Shown here: positions 8,430 through 18,023 of the stretch, piece after piece
Layout: every line of letters starts with the position of its first letter
Numbering within the stretch: the stretch's first letter is position 1
Source of the DNA: Candidatus Endomicrobiellum agilis
Lineage (GTDB): Bacteria; Elusimicrobiota; Endomicrobiia; Endomicrobiales; Endomicrobiaceae
NCBI GenBank assembly: GCA_020328155.1
Contig: JAIXMX010000001.1
Location: 1 to 64,000 of the forward strand
DNA: 64,000 bases
Direction of reading: 5' to 3'
The notes under the pieces: model-generated
Databases searched by the model: none
What the model saw: only the letters and a program-made list of their open reading frames with translations
Told to the model about the DNA's origin: nothing
Program-made: the position numbers and the translations under genes

Positions 8430-9428
8430 ATGTCGTTGCGTATGAATTTAAATAAGAACGATTTGAAGAAAATTTCAGAAATCTCCAAAATAATCAAACA
8501 ATCAAAAACATTCTTTATTGCCGGTCATATGAAACCAGATGGCGACAGTCTCGGTTCAGCTTTGGCTCTTGCGTCTGTTTTAAATAGACTAGGTAAGAAA
8601 GCATGTGTTTACTGTGCTGACAAGGTACCAGATTTTTTAAGATTTCTTAAGGGTTCAAGTGAAATAAAAAAGTCAGCAAAGAAAGCTGACATATTTGATT
8701 GTGCGATAATTTTAGAATCGATTAATTTTTCAAGAATGGGTGATATAATTACTCCGGGTCAATCAAAAAAAGTAATCAATATAGACCATCATTTAACTTA
8801 TACTGATTTCGGAACTGTAAATTATATTGTTCCATCTTCATCGTCAACCGCAGAACTCATATTGAATATTTTAGAATATATGAAAATTAAACTTACTAAA
8901 AGCGAAGCTGAGAATCTTTATACGGGCATATTGACTGATACGGGTCGTTTCCAACAGATAAACACTACTTCTAATTCGCATATTGCTTGTGTAAAACTTA
9001 TGGAGTATGGCATAAACATAAATGAAATTTATAGAAAAGTTTATGAAAATAGTTCTATCAACGCTTTAAAGTTAGAGGGAATTGCTTTATGCGGAATAAA
9101 AACGATTTTTAATAATAGCGTTTCTTATGTTGTTTTAACAAGAGATATGTTTAAGAAAAGCGGTGCAAGAGATGGTGACGATAATGGCATAGTAAATTAT
9201 ACTTTAAGAATAAAAGGCGTAAAAGTCGGCTGTCTTTTCAAAGAAGTAGATAAGAAAATCACAAAAATAAGCTGTCGTTCAGTGAACACTTTTAATGTTT
9301 TAGAAATTGTGTGCAGGTTTGGAGGCGGTGGCCATAAAAATGCCGCAGGATGTACTATTAAAGAGGGAATAAATGCTTCAATCAAGATGATAAGCAGCGT
9401 TTTAAAAGAGAAGCTTATGGGCGGTTAA
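8430..9428 (+). CDS. nrnA: DHH-family phosphoesterase (NrnA-type oligoribonuclease/pAp phosphatase)
   Basis: Proteins of this family degrade short oligoribonucleotides and 3'-phosphoadenosine-5'-phosphate in the cytoplasm with a two-metal centre. The 332-residue protein shows the DHH motifs: GHMKPDGDSLGSALAL (about residue 32), the DHH motif in NIDHH (about 118) and the DHHA1 glycine motif GGGGHKNAAGC (about 298). I chose ATG 8430 rather than 8418 because GGGGAG lies 5 nt before it. The gene sits between rbfA and truB in many genomes, and here precedes the truB remnant. Confidence 0.88.
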   Translation: MSLRMNLNKNDLKKISEISKIIKQSKTFFIAGHMKPDGDSLGSALALASVLNRLGKKACVYCADKVPDFLRFLKGSSEIKKSAKKADIFDCAIILESINFSRMGDIITPGQSKKVINIDHHLTYTDFGTVNYIVPSSSSTAELILNILEYMKIKLTKSEAENLYTGILTDTGRFQQINTTSNSHIACVKLMEYGININEIYRKVYENSSINALKLEGIALCGIKTIFNNSVSYVVLTRDMFKKSGARDGDDNGIVNYTLRIKGVKVGCLFKEVDKKITKISCRSVNTFNVLEIVCRFGGGGHKNAAGCTIKEGINASIKMISSVLKEKLMGG

Positions 9429-9683
9429 CACGTACAAGCGTATTGTGCTGTGACAGTTTTTCTGTATATTTGTATGTTTTGTCTAGATTGTTCACCAGAC
9501 GGTGTTTTTGTTTTTTACAAAGTAGGTGAGATTTTGGAGGATTCGGTCGGTGCTGTGTATGTTTGTATGAGTTAATCAGTTATGTCTCGAAGCTATAATA
9601 ATTTGACGTGTAAACCATAAGAATATTATTTTGTTTGAAGTTGTCCAATAAAAAAGTAGAATAAAAATAGTTTTAAACGTTAA

Positions 9684-10115
9684 GTCGTCGGAGTATGCGG
9701 TGCTTTAGATATTGATATTACAAGATTTTTACTTACTTTGGTAGGCAAAACGATAAATTCGTGAAAAGAGATAAGAGATAAGATTTGTTTAAGTTTCTTT
9801 CTGCTGGGTAAAATTATTTAGATAAAAATGTAGTTTCCAAAAAAGGCATTTCAAATATGAGAATATATAAAAAAATAGTTAAAATATTTGGAGATAAAGT
9901 TTCTCAGGCTTTTCAGCGGAACTTACATAAAAACTTTAGCGCAGGAGTTTGGAAGTATTTTAGAGTGCGACATAACAGTTAAGACTTTGAAAAGAGAAAG
10001 AATAGATATATTTGCTTTGAGACTTAAAGATACGGGCAGTGCTAGTAAAATAATTGAGAAATTGATACCCTCGTTTAGAATTGCTCTAATTCTGGTTTAC
10101 CGTTACTACAAATAA
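9684..10115 (+). pseudogene. truB: tRNA pseudouridine-55 synthase remnant
   Basis: TruB makes Psi55 in the T loop of tRNAs. Two parts of it are still readable. At 9684-9762 one frame gives VVGVCGALDIDITRFLLTLV, matching the catalytic KVGHAGTLDP-x-ATGVL region of TruB including the catalytic aspartate, then ends in TGA. At 9888-10115 the ORF-track entry gives FSGTYIKTLAQEFGS and LKRERI, matching the C-terminal GTYIRTLAxDxG block. TAA 9681 lies upstream in frame and there are frame changes between the two parts, so no full protein can be made. The position between nrnA and ribF matches the usual location. The upstream 9429-9680 holds no further readable gene. Confidence 0.8.
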
Positions 10116-10169
10116 AAAAACAGTTGCTGAAAGGTAAAGCTTTCGGCAGACATATCCAATGAGTATAAA

Positions 10170-11054
10170 ATGATAAGAAAATCGGCAATAACCATCGGAA
10201 CTTTTGATGGAGTGCATAAAGGTCACAGATTTCTCATAAATAAAACTTTGTGTGCCGCAAAAAAGAATAATTTAAGAAGTGTAATAATTGTGCTTGAAGA
10301 ACCCTTTAAAAAAGTAAAGGGTCTGCTTACGACATATGAAGAAAAAATAGAAGAAATTAAATTTTTAGGGGCAGATGAAATTTTTATAATAGAAATTCAT
10401 TCGGAAATTCTCTCCTGTGACCCCAACGAATTTTTTGATAAATTTCTATGTAAAATGCTTAATGTTTCCGAAATAGTGTGTGGCTCTGATTTTGCTTTTG
10501 GGAAAGACAGAAAGGGAAACATTGAATGGCTTAAGAAAAAAACGAGAGAAAAGAATATAAGAATTGATATAGTTGAGCCTTTAAAGGACGCTTCGAGACA
10601 AATTTCATCGTCTTATATAAGGATATTAATTGAAAAAGGTGATGTAAAAAATGCAGCAAGACTACTCGGCAGAAATTATTTTTTTACGGGAATTCCGTTT
10701 AACGAAAAAGGTGCGGGTAAAAAGCTTGGATTTCCTACAGTTAATCTCCGCGTAGATAGTGATAAACTTCTCCCTAAGGGAGTTTACATAAGTCTTATAA
10801 CGCAGAATAAAAGAATATATCCTTCTCTTACAAGCATAGGGATACGCTCTACTTTTGACAGGGGAAATAAAATTGTTCCGGAGACACATATTTTGGATTT
10901 TAAAGGGACATGGAAAAAGTTACAAACCAGAGTTATGCTTTTGAAAAAAATAAGAGATGAAAAAAAATTTGTGGATAGCAAGGCGCTTAAAGCTCAGATT
11001 TTAAAGGATGTATCAATGGCATTGCGACTTTTTAAAAATCAGAAAACGAGGTGA
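10170..11054 (+). CDS. ribF: bifunctional riboflavin kinase/FAD synthetase
   Basis: RibF phosphorylates riboflavin to FMN and adenylates FMN to FAD. The 294-residue protein has the N-terminal nucleotidyltransferase domain with the (H/G)xGH-type motif in IGTFDGVHKGHRFLI (residues 8-22) and SSSYIR (about 152). The C-terminal flavokinase domain has GAGKKLGFPTVNL and the ETHILDF motif. Length is normal for the family. It follows the truB remnant, in the conserved rbfA-nrnA-truB-ribF order. Confidence 0.93.
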   Translation: MIRKSAITIGTFDGVHKGHRFLINKTLCAAKKNNLRSVIIVLEEPFKKVKGLLTTYEEKIEEIKFLGADEIFIIEIHSEILSCDPNEFFDKFLCKMLNVSEIVCGSDFAFGKDRKGNIEWLKKKTREKNIRIDIVEPLKDASRQISSSYIRILIEKGDVKNAARLLGRNYFFTGIPFNEKGAGKKLGFPTVNLRVDSDKLLPKGVYISLITQNKRIYPSLTSIGIRSTFDRGNKIVPETHILDFKGTWKKLQTRVMLLKKIRDEKKFVDSKALKAQILKDVSMALRLFKNQKTR

Positions 11055-11772
11055 AAGATATTATTCTTGCATATAGAACGGCAATGGGTTGTATTCGGTT
11101 GCTTTTGCAGTTTTAAAACAGTTGATTCCTTTTATGAAAAACTTATGGTTTATTATCTGTTTCCTTATACTTTCTGACATAACATGAGGATATATTTCTG
11201 AAGATTTTTTTATATCAAAATTTTCTGAGCAGCGTTTCTTTACGCAGAGTGAAAATTATTATCTACTGCTTATATCGGGAACAATAAAAATTCCGTTTTT
11301 GAAATACATATCGCAGAGCTTTGATATATTTTGTAGATAATTTGTGAGATATGCTGAAAAAAGGATAAAATAGATATTAAAGCCGAGATGAAAGTAATAA
11401 ACCTTTGGAGAAAACGGTTAAAAGAAACAGGGTTTGGGAATTAAAAAGTGAAGAAATAAGTAAAAGAAGACAGAAAAATTAAGATAAAAGTATCTAAAAC
11501 AATTTAACCGGAATTAAAAGGATAGAAAATAAAGCAGGTATTCGGCGATCCAATTCAAGAATGCTTGAAGATATGCTGATATAAAGATATGACAGAACAC
11601 TGAGGCGGGGTGGATTTATAAATATTAAATGATGCGAATCGATAATTTTAAAATATCGCATCATATTTATCTAGCTAATACAGGTAAATTAATACTTTTT
11701 CTAAATGAGATACAATTTTTAATTATTTTTGTATTATATATGAGGTAGTCATAATAAATAAAGGGATTTTAA
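11055..11772. other. 718-nt gap without a readable gene; contains a hairpin
   Basis: I find no coherent ORF here, only short, stop-rich frames. A 9-bp perfect stem, ATGATGCGA (11629-11637) with TCGCATCAT (11656-11664), encloses an 18-nt AT-rich loop upstream of the HIT gene. No T-run follows directly. The rest is AT-rich and lacks recognisable structure. Confidence 0.5.
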
Positions 11773-12120
11773 ATGTCAAAGAATTGTCTTTTCTGCAAAA
11801 TAGCCAAAGGAGAGATTCCGTCTTATAAGATATACGAAGACGAGAAAATTTTTGCTTTTAAAGATATAAATCCGCTGGCACCGATTCATATATTGATTAT
11901 TCCCAAAAAGCATATAGTCGGGTTAGACACTGTCTCGGAAGAAGACGAAAAAATATTGGGCAATGTTCAGATTGTCATGTCAAAAATAGCGAAGCAGTTT
12001 CCTGAAATGAAAAACGGATTTCGTATAGTAAATAACTGTGGTGCAGACGGCGGACAAACTGTTCTTCATATCCATTATCATCTTCTAGGAGGTCGGGTTT
12101 TTAGCTGGCCGCCCGGATAA
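11773..12120 (+). CDS. HIT family purine-nucleotide hydrolase (HinT-like)
   Basis: Histidine-triad proteins hydrolyse AMP-linked phosphoramidates and related nucleotides. The 115-residue length and layout match HinT: N-terminal CLFCKIAKGEIPSYKIYEDE (a zinc-type CxxC, typical of many bacterial members), HILIIPKKHI, and the C-terminal triad HIHYHLLGGR with the nucleophilic middle histidine. Start ATG 11773 follows AAAGGGA. It precedes rpsU by 52 nt, so the two are probably one transcript. Confidence 0.92.
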   Translation: MSKNCLFCKIAKGEIPSYKIYEDEKIFAFKDINPLAPIHILIIPKKHIVGLDTVSEEDEKILGNVQIVMSKIAKQFPEMKNGFRIVNNCGADGGQTVLHIHYHLLGGRVFSWPPG

Positions 12121-12172
12121 TGTGAAAATAAAAAACTAATCTTTTTTAAGAAAGGCGGTGCTTTAGAAAAAA

Positions 12173-12379
12173 ATGGTCAATGTTAAAGTGCGCGAAGGCG
12201 AGTCTATTGAAGAAGCTATAAGACGTTTTAAAAGAGAGTGTGAAAGAAACGGAGTAATGCAAGAAATAAAGAAACGTGAATTTTACAAGACTCCGAGCGT
12301 TTTGAAAAAAGAAAGACTTGCAGAAACAAAAAGGAAAATCCGTCGCAAAATGGTTAAAGATAGTAGATGGTCAAAGTAA
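12173..12379 (+). CDS. rpsU: 30S ribosomal protein S21
   Basis: S21 binds the 30S platform and helps initiate translation of natural mRNAs. The 68-residue protein is strongly basic: VNVKVREGESIEEAIRRFKR at the N-terminus is diagnostic, followed by REFYKTPSVLKKE. It precedes dnaG and rpoD with one extra gene between, resembling the rpsU-dnaG-rpoD macromolecular synthesis operon. A strong intrinsic terminator lies 12 nt after its stop. Confidence 0.96.
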   Translation: MVNVKVREGESIEEAIRRFKRECERNGVMQEIKKREFYKTPSVLKKERLAETKRKIRRKMVKDSRWSK

Positions 12380-12390
12380 TTGAAAATAAG

Positions 12391-12440
12391 AAGGGAGTTA
12401 TGTTTAGATGTATTGACGACATACGACTCCCTTTTATTTT
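12391..12440 (+). terminator. intrinsic terminator after rpsU
   Basis: AAGGGAGT (12391-12398) pairs with ACTCCCTT (12426-12433). A further TATGT/ACATA pairing inside extends the stem, and a TTTTATTTT tail follows. In E. coli the rpsU-dnaG-rpoD operon also has a terminator after rpsU that lowers dnaG expression; this one occupies the matching place. Confidence 0.82.
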
Positions 12441-12453
12441 GAGGCTATGAAAA

Positions 12454-13413
12454 ATGAAATTAAAGGACATACATAAATTATTTATAAAGGAAGGGATTAA
12501 GACAGATCCAAGGGGCATAAATATTGTTAAGCTGGATTTATCGAAGCGCAAAGAAGAATATGATGCTCTTTCAGGTAAAAAGAAAGAGAATTACGATATG
12601 GAAAGTCTTACAAACCCTTATTATGATTCAAGAATTCTTTACGGTGATGAAAATACCGAAGTTAGAACTGTTATGGTCGGTATAGACATAGAAAGTCAAG
12701 AGCTTTTACTTGCAAAACAGCTTATGAACTCAGGTATTGAAATTGATTTGGTCATAGCACATCATCCTGAGGGGTATGCCTATTCAACGTTTTACAGTGT
12801 TTTGGAAATGCAAGCAGATATTTTAAATAAGCAGGGTATTCCGATAAATGTTGCCGAAAAAATTGTTTCCCAAAAAATGAAAGAGGTACAGAGGAGTGTG
12901 CTTCCTCAGAATAATGAAAGAGTTTATGATGCTGCAAAGCTTTTAGGTGTACCTCTTATGACTGCGCACAGTGTTGCGGACAACCATGTGACTGCGTTTT
13001 TACAAAATGAAATCAATGCTTTAAATCCAGTATATTTGAAAGAGATTGTGGAACTGTTAAATAAGTATCCTGAATATCAGCATGCGTCAAAGGTTGGGCA
13101 TGCGCCGTTTATTTTAAACGGGAGTGATTATTCGCGTTGCGGAAAAGTTTTTGTTGATATGACAGGCGGCACGGAAGGTCCTCTCGAATCTTTTGAAGGG
13201 CTTAAAGCTGCGGGAGTTGGAACAATTATTTCAATGCATTTGAGCACCAGAGCAGTTAAGGAAGCGGAGAAACATTATTTAAATGTTGTTTTGGCAGGAC
13301 ATATTTCATCTGATAATTTGGGTTTAAATCTGCTTTTTGACAAATTAGAAAGCGAAGCTCCTGAAAAATTTGAATTTATAGAGTGTTCGGGTTTCAGAAG
13401 GTTCAGAAGGTAA
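12454..13413 (+). CDS. NIF3-like dinuclear metal-centre protein
   Basis: The 319-residue protein has NIF3/YbgI-type features: VGIDIESQELLLAKQLMNSG followed by LVIAHHPEG (a metal-binding HH) and a C-terminal half with ISMHLS and VVLAGHISSDNLG that could supply further metal ligands. NIF3 proteins form toroidal hexamers with two metals per subunit; their substrate is unsettled, so none is assigned. Start ATG 12454 follows GAGG. It sits between rpsU and dnaG and ends 2 nt before dnaG, so it is cotranscribed with the primase and sigma genes. Confidence 0.75.
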   Translation: MKLKDIHKLFIKEGIKTDPRGINIVKLDLSKRKEEYDALSGKKKENYDMESLTNPYYDSRILYGDENTEVRTVMVGIDIESQELLLAKQLMNSGIEIDLVIAHHPEGYAYSTFYSVLEMQADILNKQGIPINVAEKIVSQKMKEVQRSVLPQNNERVYDAAKLLGVPLMTAHSVADNHVTAFLQNEINALNPVYLKEIVELLNKYPEYQHASKVGHAPFILNGSDYSRCGKVFVDMTGGTEGPLESFEGLKAAGVGTIISMHLSTRAVKEAEKHYLNVVLAGHISSDNLGLNLLFDKLESEAPEKFEFIECSGFRRFRR

Positions 13414-13415
13414 GA

Positions 13416-15218
13416 ATGTCAATATCTGAAGATACGATTGAGAGAATAAAACTTTCCAACGGCATAGAGTCTGTAGTAATGGAATATTTGCCGGACTTAA
13501 AAAGAGCAGGGCGCAACTGGAAGGCGTGTTGTCCGTTTCACAGTGAAAAAACGCCGTCTTTTGTAGTGAGTCCTGAAAAAGGAATTTTCAAATGCTTCGG
13601 CTGCGATGCTGTGGGCGATGTTTTTAAGTTTGTAATGCTTGCTGACAGTATATCATGGATTGAAGCGGTAAAAAAACTTGCCGCAAAGGCAAATATAGAA
13701 ATTCAAGAAACAAAACAAGATATAATAAAAACATCTGAAAAGACGAAACTGTTTGGCATTTTAGAAAATTCGGCTATATATTATCATAGATGTTTGCTTG
13801 AAAGTTCAAGTGCCAGAAAAGCGAGAGAATATCTTGAAAAACGTGGTGTAAGTCGCGAAACGGTAAATAAGTTTAAACTTGGGTTTTCTCCTAAAGGCCA
13901 GTTTTTGGAATCAGCTTTAAAAGAGGGTTATGTGAGTGATGATCTTTTAAAAGCGGGATTGATAGCAAAAATGGAGAATGGAAATTTTTTTGAATACATG
14001 TCGGACAGAATAGTTTTTCCAATTTTTGACGTTCAGGGGAGAATTGTGGCGTTCGGCGGAAGAACTATTGCAGATCATGAGGTTAAATACTTAAATAGTC
14101 CTGAAACTGTTATTTATTCAAAATCGTCAAATCTTTACGGGTTATTTCAGACTTTGCCTGAAATTCGGAAAGAAAGAAAAATGATTATTCTTGAAGGATA
14201 TATGGATGTTGTTATTCCGCAGCAGTTTGGTATAACGGGTGCAGTCGCGACGCTTGGGACTTCGTTTAATCAATATCATGCGAAGTTGATTTCAAGGTAT
14301 TCCGACAGTGTCATCTTGCTTTTTGATTCTGATAATGCTGGAAGAGCTGCTGCGCAAAGATCTCTTGAAATTCTCGCCGAAAGCGGAATAGAGTGCAGAG
14401 TGTCCGCTTTACCTGAGCATGTTGATGCTGACGAGTATCTCAACCGATATGGAAAGGAAAGCTTTTTAAAGCTTCTTAAAGACAGTTCTAAGAGTGCGAT
14501 AGATTTCATGATTGCAAGAGTGTGCGGAGGTTTATCTTCGGACGGGAAAAAAAGTTCGCCCGAAATGAAAGCAAATGCTGTATCTACTCTTTTGGGTTTT
14601 ATTTCAAGAAGTTCCAATTCTATAATTCAGACAGAGTGGGTAAAATGTGTGGCGCAGCATATTGGTGTTAACGAGGAAGCAGTTTGGATAGAGTTTGAGA
14701 AAAAGCAGCGTTTAAAACTCAAGGGTTATTTGCAAGTTGATAAGGGTTTAGATGAACAAGTTGTTGCAGATAAAAAAGTTTCAATGTCTTTGGAAGAAAA
14801 TCTTTTAAATCTTATTTTAAACAACAGAGATTGTATTGAAGAAATTAACCTGGATTGTTTTGAAGACGCGAGATGTAAAAAAGTTTTCGAACTTATAACT
14901 TCGGGATCGAGTGACTCCGAAATATTAAATGTCTTGCCAGAAGAAGACGGAAATTGGTTTGCAGAATTGACATTGAACAAAATAAAATACAATGACGTTA
15001 AAGAGGCTTTAAGTATCATTTTAAAAGATATCAAAATAGACAGACTTGAAAGAAGAAGACAGCAGCTTAAAAAAGAAATTCTTTTGATGGAGACAGGTGA
15101 GAAAGAAATAAATAAAAATGTATTTAATGAATATAAAGAATTGACAATTTTTTTAAAGGGATCGAGGAAATTAAATGGTGAAAAAAGGTTTGTTTCAGGA
15201 TTTGATCGACACCGGTAA
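13416..15218 (+). CDS. dnaG: DNA primase
   Basis: DnaG synthesises RNA primers at replication forks. I place the start at ATG 13416, just after the NIF3-like stop, because the ORF-track start lies inside the upstream gene. The 600-residue protein has the CHC2 zinc finger (CPFH about 38, then CFGC about 59), the RNA polymerase core, the Toprim motifs EGYMDVV (about 260) and LLFDSDNAGRA (about 305), and a C-terminal helical DnaB-binding region. The 3' end overlaps rpoD by 44 nt. Confidence 0.96.
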   Translation: MSISEDTIERIKLSNGIESVVMEYLPDLKRAGRNWKACCPFHSEKTPSFVVSPEKGIFKCFGCDAVGDVFKFVMLADSISWIEAVKKLAAKANIEIQETKQDIIKTSEKTKLFGILENSAIYYHRCLLESSSARKAREYLEKRGVSRETVNKFKLGFSPKGQFLESALKEGYVSDDLLKAGLIAKMENGNFFEYMSDRIVFPIFDVQGRIVAFGGRTIADHEVKYLNSPETVIYSKSSNLYGLFQTLPEIRKERKMIILEGYMDVVIPQQFGITGAVATLGTSFNQYHAKLISRYSDSVILLFDSDNAGRAAAQRSLEILAESGIECRVSALPEHVDADEYLNRYGKESFLKLLKDSSKSAIDFMIARVCGGLSSDGKKSSPEMKANAVSTLLGFISRSSNSIIQTEWVKCVAQHIGVNEEAVWIEFEKKQRLKLKGYLQVDKGLDEQVVADKKVSMSLEENLLNLILNNRDCIEEINLDCFEDARCKKVFELITSGSSDSEILNVLPEEDGNWFAELTLNKIKYNDVKEALSIILKDIKIDRLERRRQQLKKEILLMETGEKEINKNVFNEYKELTIFLKGSRKLNGEKRFVSGFDRHR

Positions 15219-16899
15219 AGGGCAGGGCTATCTGACTTATGAAGACATTAATAAGAGTCTTTCGCAAAAATCTATGGTTGCCGAAAAAATTGACAGCTTT
15301 TTTGTAACTTTAGAAGATTTGGGCATTAAAGTAATAGATGATAAAGAATATCTTTCTGATAAGGCAAGGAGAAATAGTGGCGAAGCCGTAGAGCGGTCTG
15401 TAAAAGCTATAAGTGAAGAAGAGGATATAAATCCCGTAAGAATGTATTTGAGCGAGATGGCGAAAGTTCCGCTGCTTGAAAGATCTATGGAAGTCGAGCT
15501 TGTAAAAAATATAAGAGAAAGCGAAGAGAAATTAAAATTCATAGTTTTAGAATCGCCTCTTATCGTAGAAGAAGTAAGAAAGTGGGAAATGCTTATAAGA
15601 CAGCAGGAGATGACGTCCAAAGAACTTATGCCTCGAGGGAAAAAATCGTCGGGACAGTTAAGAACAATGGACTTAAAAATAAAGTCGGCTGTAAAAAAAA
15701 TAAATGATATTGAAGAAAATATAAATGCTTGTGAAAAGAAATTAAAACTTAAATCAATATCCCGTAAAAACAGAGAGAAGTGTCAGACGCAGGTAAAAGA
15801 ACTTCATTCCGAGATTGTCAACCTTATTGTGGATCTTGATCTCAATCAAGATAAAATCAAAAGGATTATTAATAAAGTTAAGACGAAAGCGCAGAAATTA
15901 AATGAAATAAATGGCGAGTTAAAAAAAATTGGACACAAATATAAAAGTCTTTTCCCTGAAGTTTATCTGTTGCTTAAAAACTATAATGCAAGAAAGATTT
16001 CTGTATCTGAATTTAAAAAACGTACAGGTATTTCTGTAAAAGATGTGGCAGAAGACATAACAAAAATCGAAGATCTTTTGGCTAAGCGGACTAATCTGAT
16101 AGATGGTTTTGTTATAACTCCCGAAGAGATAATTGAAATTGACAGGAAGATTAGAGAACTTGAAGATATTATACACAGAGATAAAATGAAGCTTATTGAA
16201 GCAAATTTCAGGCTTGTTGTTTCAATAGCGAAGAAGCACGTCGGAATAAGCAATTTGGAATTATCGGATTTGATACAAGAGGGAAATCTCGGACTTTCAA
16301 AAGCCGTAGAAAAGTTTGAATGGAAAAGAGGATTTAAATTCTCAACTTATGCCACGTGGTGGATAAGACAATCTATAAATCGCGCCATTGCCGATCAGGC
16401 AAGAACTATAAGAATTCCCGTTCATATGAAGGAGCTTATATCAAAACTTACCAAAATTAAAAAGGAATATCAGCAAGATATAGGCAGAGAGCCTACTATA
16501 GAAGAATATTCAAAGACATTAAAACTTTCCCATGATAGAATAAGAAAAATATTGAAAATGATGCAGGAACCAGTTTCTCTTGCGACGCCGGTTGGCGAAG
16601 AAGAAGATTCTCGTCTTGAAGATTTTATAGAAGATCAGAACAGTCCCAATCCAGTATTTAAAACTCAACAGTACAGACTTCAGCTTGAACTTGAAAAAGT
16701 ATTAAACACTTTAACTCAGCGTGAAGCTGAAATTATACGTTTAAGATATGGTGTAGGCATAGGATATCCAAGTACGCTTGAAGAGGTTGGTAAAAAATTT
16801 GGTGTCACAAGAGAGAGAGTAAGACAGATTGAAGCGAAAGCAATAAGAAAATTGAAATATCCTAAAAGAAGTAAGTCATTGCGCGAATATTTAGATTAA
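15175..16899 (+). CDS. rpoD: RNA polymerase primary sigma factor
   Basis: This is the housekeeping sigma-70 (574 residues). Region 1.2 (NPVRMYLSEMAKVPLLERSM) starts about residue 88. A long lysine/glutamate-rich helical non-conserved region follows. Region 2 (RLVVSIAKKHVG, then GLSKAVEKFEWKRGFKFSTY and TWWIRQ) starts about 340, and region 4 holds the -35-reading helix VTRERVRQIEAKAIRKL near the end. The start ATG 15175 is preceded by GAGG and overlaps the end of dnaG, so expression is translationally coupled. Confidence 0.97.
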   Translation: MVKKGLFQDLIDTGKGQGYLTYEDINKSLSQKSMVAEKIDSFFVTLEDLGIKVIDDKEYLSDKARRNSGEAVERSVKAISEEEDINPVRMYLSEMAKVPLLERSMEVELVKNIRESEEKLKFIVLESPLIVEEVRKWEMLIRQQEMTSKELMPRGKKSSGQLRTMDLKIKSAVKKINDIEENINACEKKLKLKSISRKNREKCQTQVKELHSEIVNLIVDLDLNQDKIKRIINKVKTKAQKLNEINGELKKIGHKYKSLFPEVYLLLKNYNARKISVSEFKKRTGISVKDVAEDITKIEDLLAKRTNLIDGFVITPEEIIEIDRKIRELEDIIHRDKMKLIEANFRLVVSIAKKHVGISNLELSDLIQEGNLGLSKAVEKFEWKRGFKFSTYATWWIRQSINRAIADQARTIRIPVHMKELISKLTKIKKEYQQDIGREPTIEEYSKTLKLSHDRIRKILKMMQEPVSLATPVGEEEDSRLEDFIEDQNSPNPVFKTQQYRLQLELEKVLNTLTQREAEIIRLRYGVGIGYPSTLEEVGKKFGVTRERVRQIEAKAIRKLKYPKRSKSLREYLD

Positions 16900-16995
16900 T
16901 TTTATAGAAGCTTAAAAGAATAATGAAAAATGCTTGAGTAATATAGAGCTGATGTGTTTTTTATATAAATGAATTTTCTCTAATTCATAGCTTTG

Positions 16996-17026
16996 AAAAA
17001 AACAAAACTTTATGTATTGGTTTTGT
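16996..17026 (-). terminator. intrinsic terminator at the end of korB
   Basis: On the minus strand ACAAAAC and GTTTTGT form a 7-bp stem with an 11-nt loop, followed at once by seven T. It overlaps the korB stop codon and would end the kor transcript, which converges with rpoD. Confidence 0.6.
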
Positions 17027-17753
17027 CTTTTACTGTCCCGAGTGGAAAGGATTTAATAAATGTTTCTTCAACCCATTTTATTGAATCAAGTGGAGTCATA
17101 CCCCAGTCTACCGGACAATTTGAGATAATTTCGACCAAAGAGAAGCCTTTTCTATCAATTTGGCACTGAAAAGCTTTTTTTATTGCCTTTTTTGCTTTCA
17201 TTATATTTTGCGGATTATATATCGCAACTCTTTCCAAGTATGCTGTTCCTTCGAGCGTTGAGAGAAGTTCACAGAGTTTTATCGGGTATCCTTCTCTTTC
17301 TGGATTTCTACCGAAAGGTGTGGTTTCTGTTATCTGTCCTATCAGTGTTGTGGGCGCCATTTGTCCGCCTGTCATACCGTAGTTGGCATTATTTACAAAT
17401 ATAGTTGTTATATTCTCGCCTCTGTTTGCCGCATGTATGGTTTCTGCCATTCCTATTGCAGCTATATCCCCGTCGCCTTGATACGTGAATACAAATTTGT
17501 CAGGATTTGTTCTTTTTATTCCGGTGGCAACAGCCGGTGGTCTTCCATGAGGCGCTTCTGTAACATCAAAATTAAAATATTCGTAAGCAAAAACAGCACA
17601 ACCTACGGGAGCTACGGCAATAGTTTTTTCTCTTACACCTAATTCGTCAATACATTCGGTGACAAGCCTGTGAATTATGCCGTGTCCGCATCCCGGACAA
17701 TATGATAGAACAGTATCCTTTAAACTTTCTGGTTTTGATAATATTTTTTTCAT
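17010..17753 (-). CDS. korB: 2-oxoacid:ferredoxin oxidoreductase, beta (TPP-binding) subunit
   Basis: The beta subunit binds thiamine diphosphate and, with alpha and the ferredoxin-like delta, oxidatively decarboxylates a 2-oxoacid to acyl-CoA while reducing ferredoxin. The 247-residue protein has SYCPGCGHGIIHRLV near the N-terminus and the TPP/Mg motif GDGDIAAIGM, with NNANYGMTGGQM following. Sequence alone does not decide between 2-oxoglutarate, 2-oxoisovalerate and other substrates. It is 270 nt downstream of the alpha gene. That gap contains no gene, only a stretch (about 17850-17890, cattgcgggcttgaact) resembling common intergenic repeat debris. Confidence 0.85.
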   Translation of the reverse strand: MKKILSKPESLKDTVLSYCPGCGHGIIHRLVTECIDELGVREKTIAVAPVGCAVFAYEYFNFDVTEAPHGRPPAVATGIKRTNPDKFVFTYQGDGDIAAIGMAETIHAANRGENITTIFVNNANYGMTGGQMAPTTLIGQITETTPFGRNPEREGYPIKLCELLSTLEGTAYLERVAIYNPQNIMKAKKAIKKAFQCQIDRKGFSLVEIISNCPVDWGMTPLDSIKWVEETFIKSFPLGTVKDKTNT

Positions 17754-18023
17754 AGCATTTATCCGATTATACTTTTCTTATACGGAAACAATAGCTGCTT
17801 TAAGCGAACTCAGCTTGGAATTTGATACGAAATATACAGTTATAATATCCTTTTGCCATTGCGGGCTTGAACTACAGCCTGCCTCCGCTGTTTTTTTATT
17901 TAATAACATATTAAGTTAAGAAAAACTTCAAAATTAAATACCCAAAATAAAATCAATCATTATAAGATAAGAGGCTTGAGATATAAGAGAGCAACTAATA
18001 CTTTTTGTTATTGCTTTCGTTCT

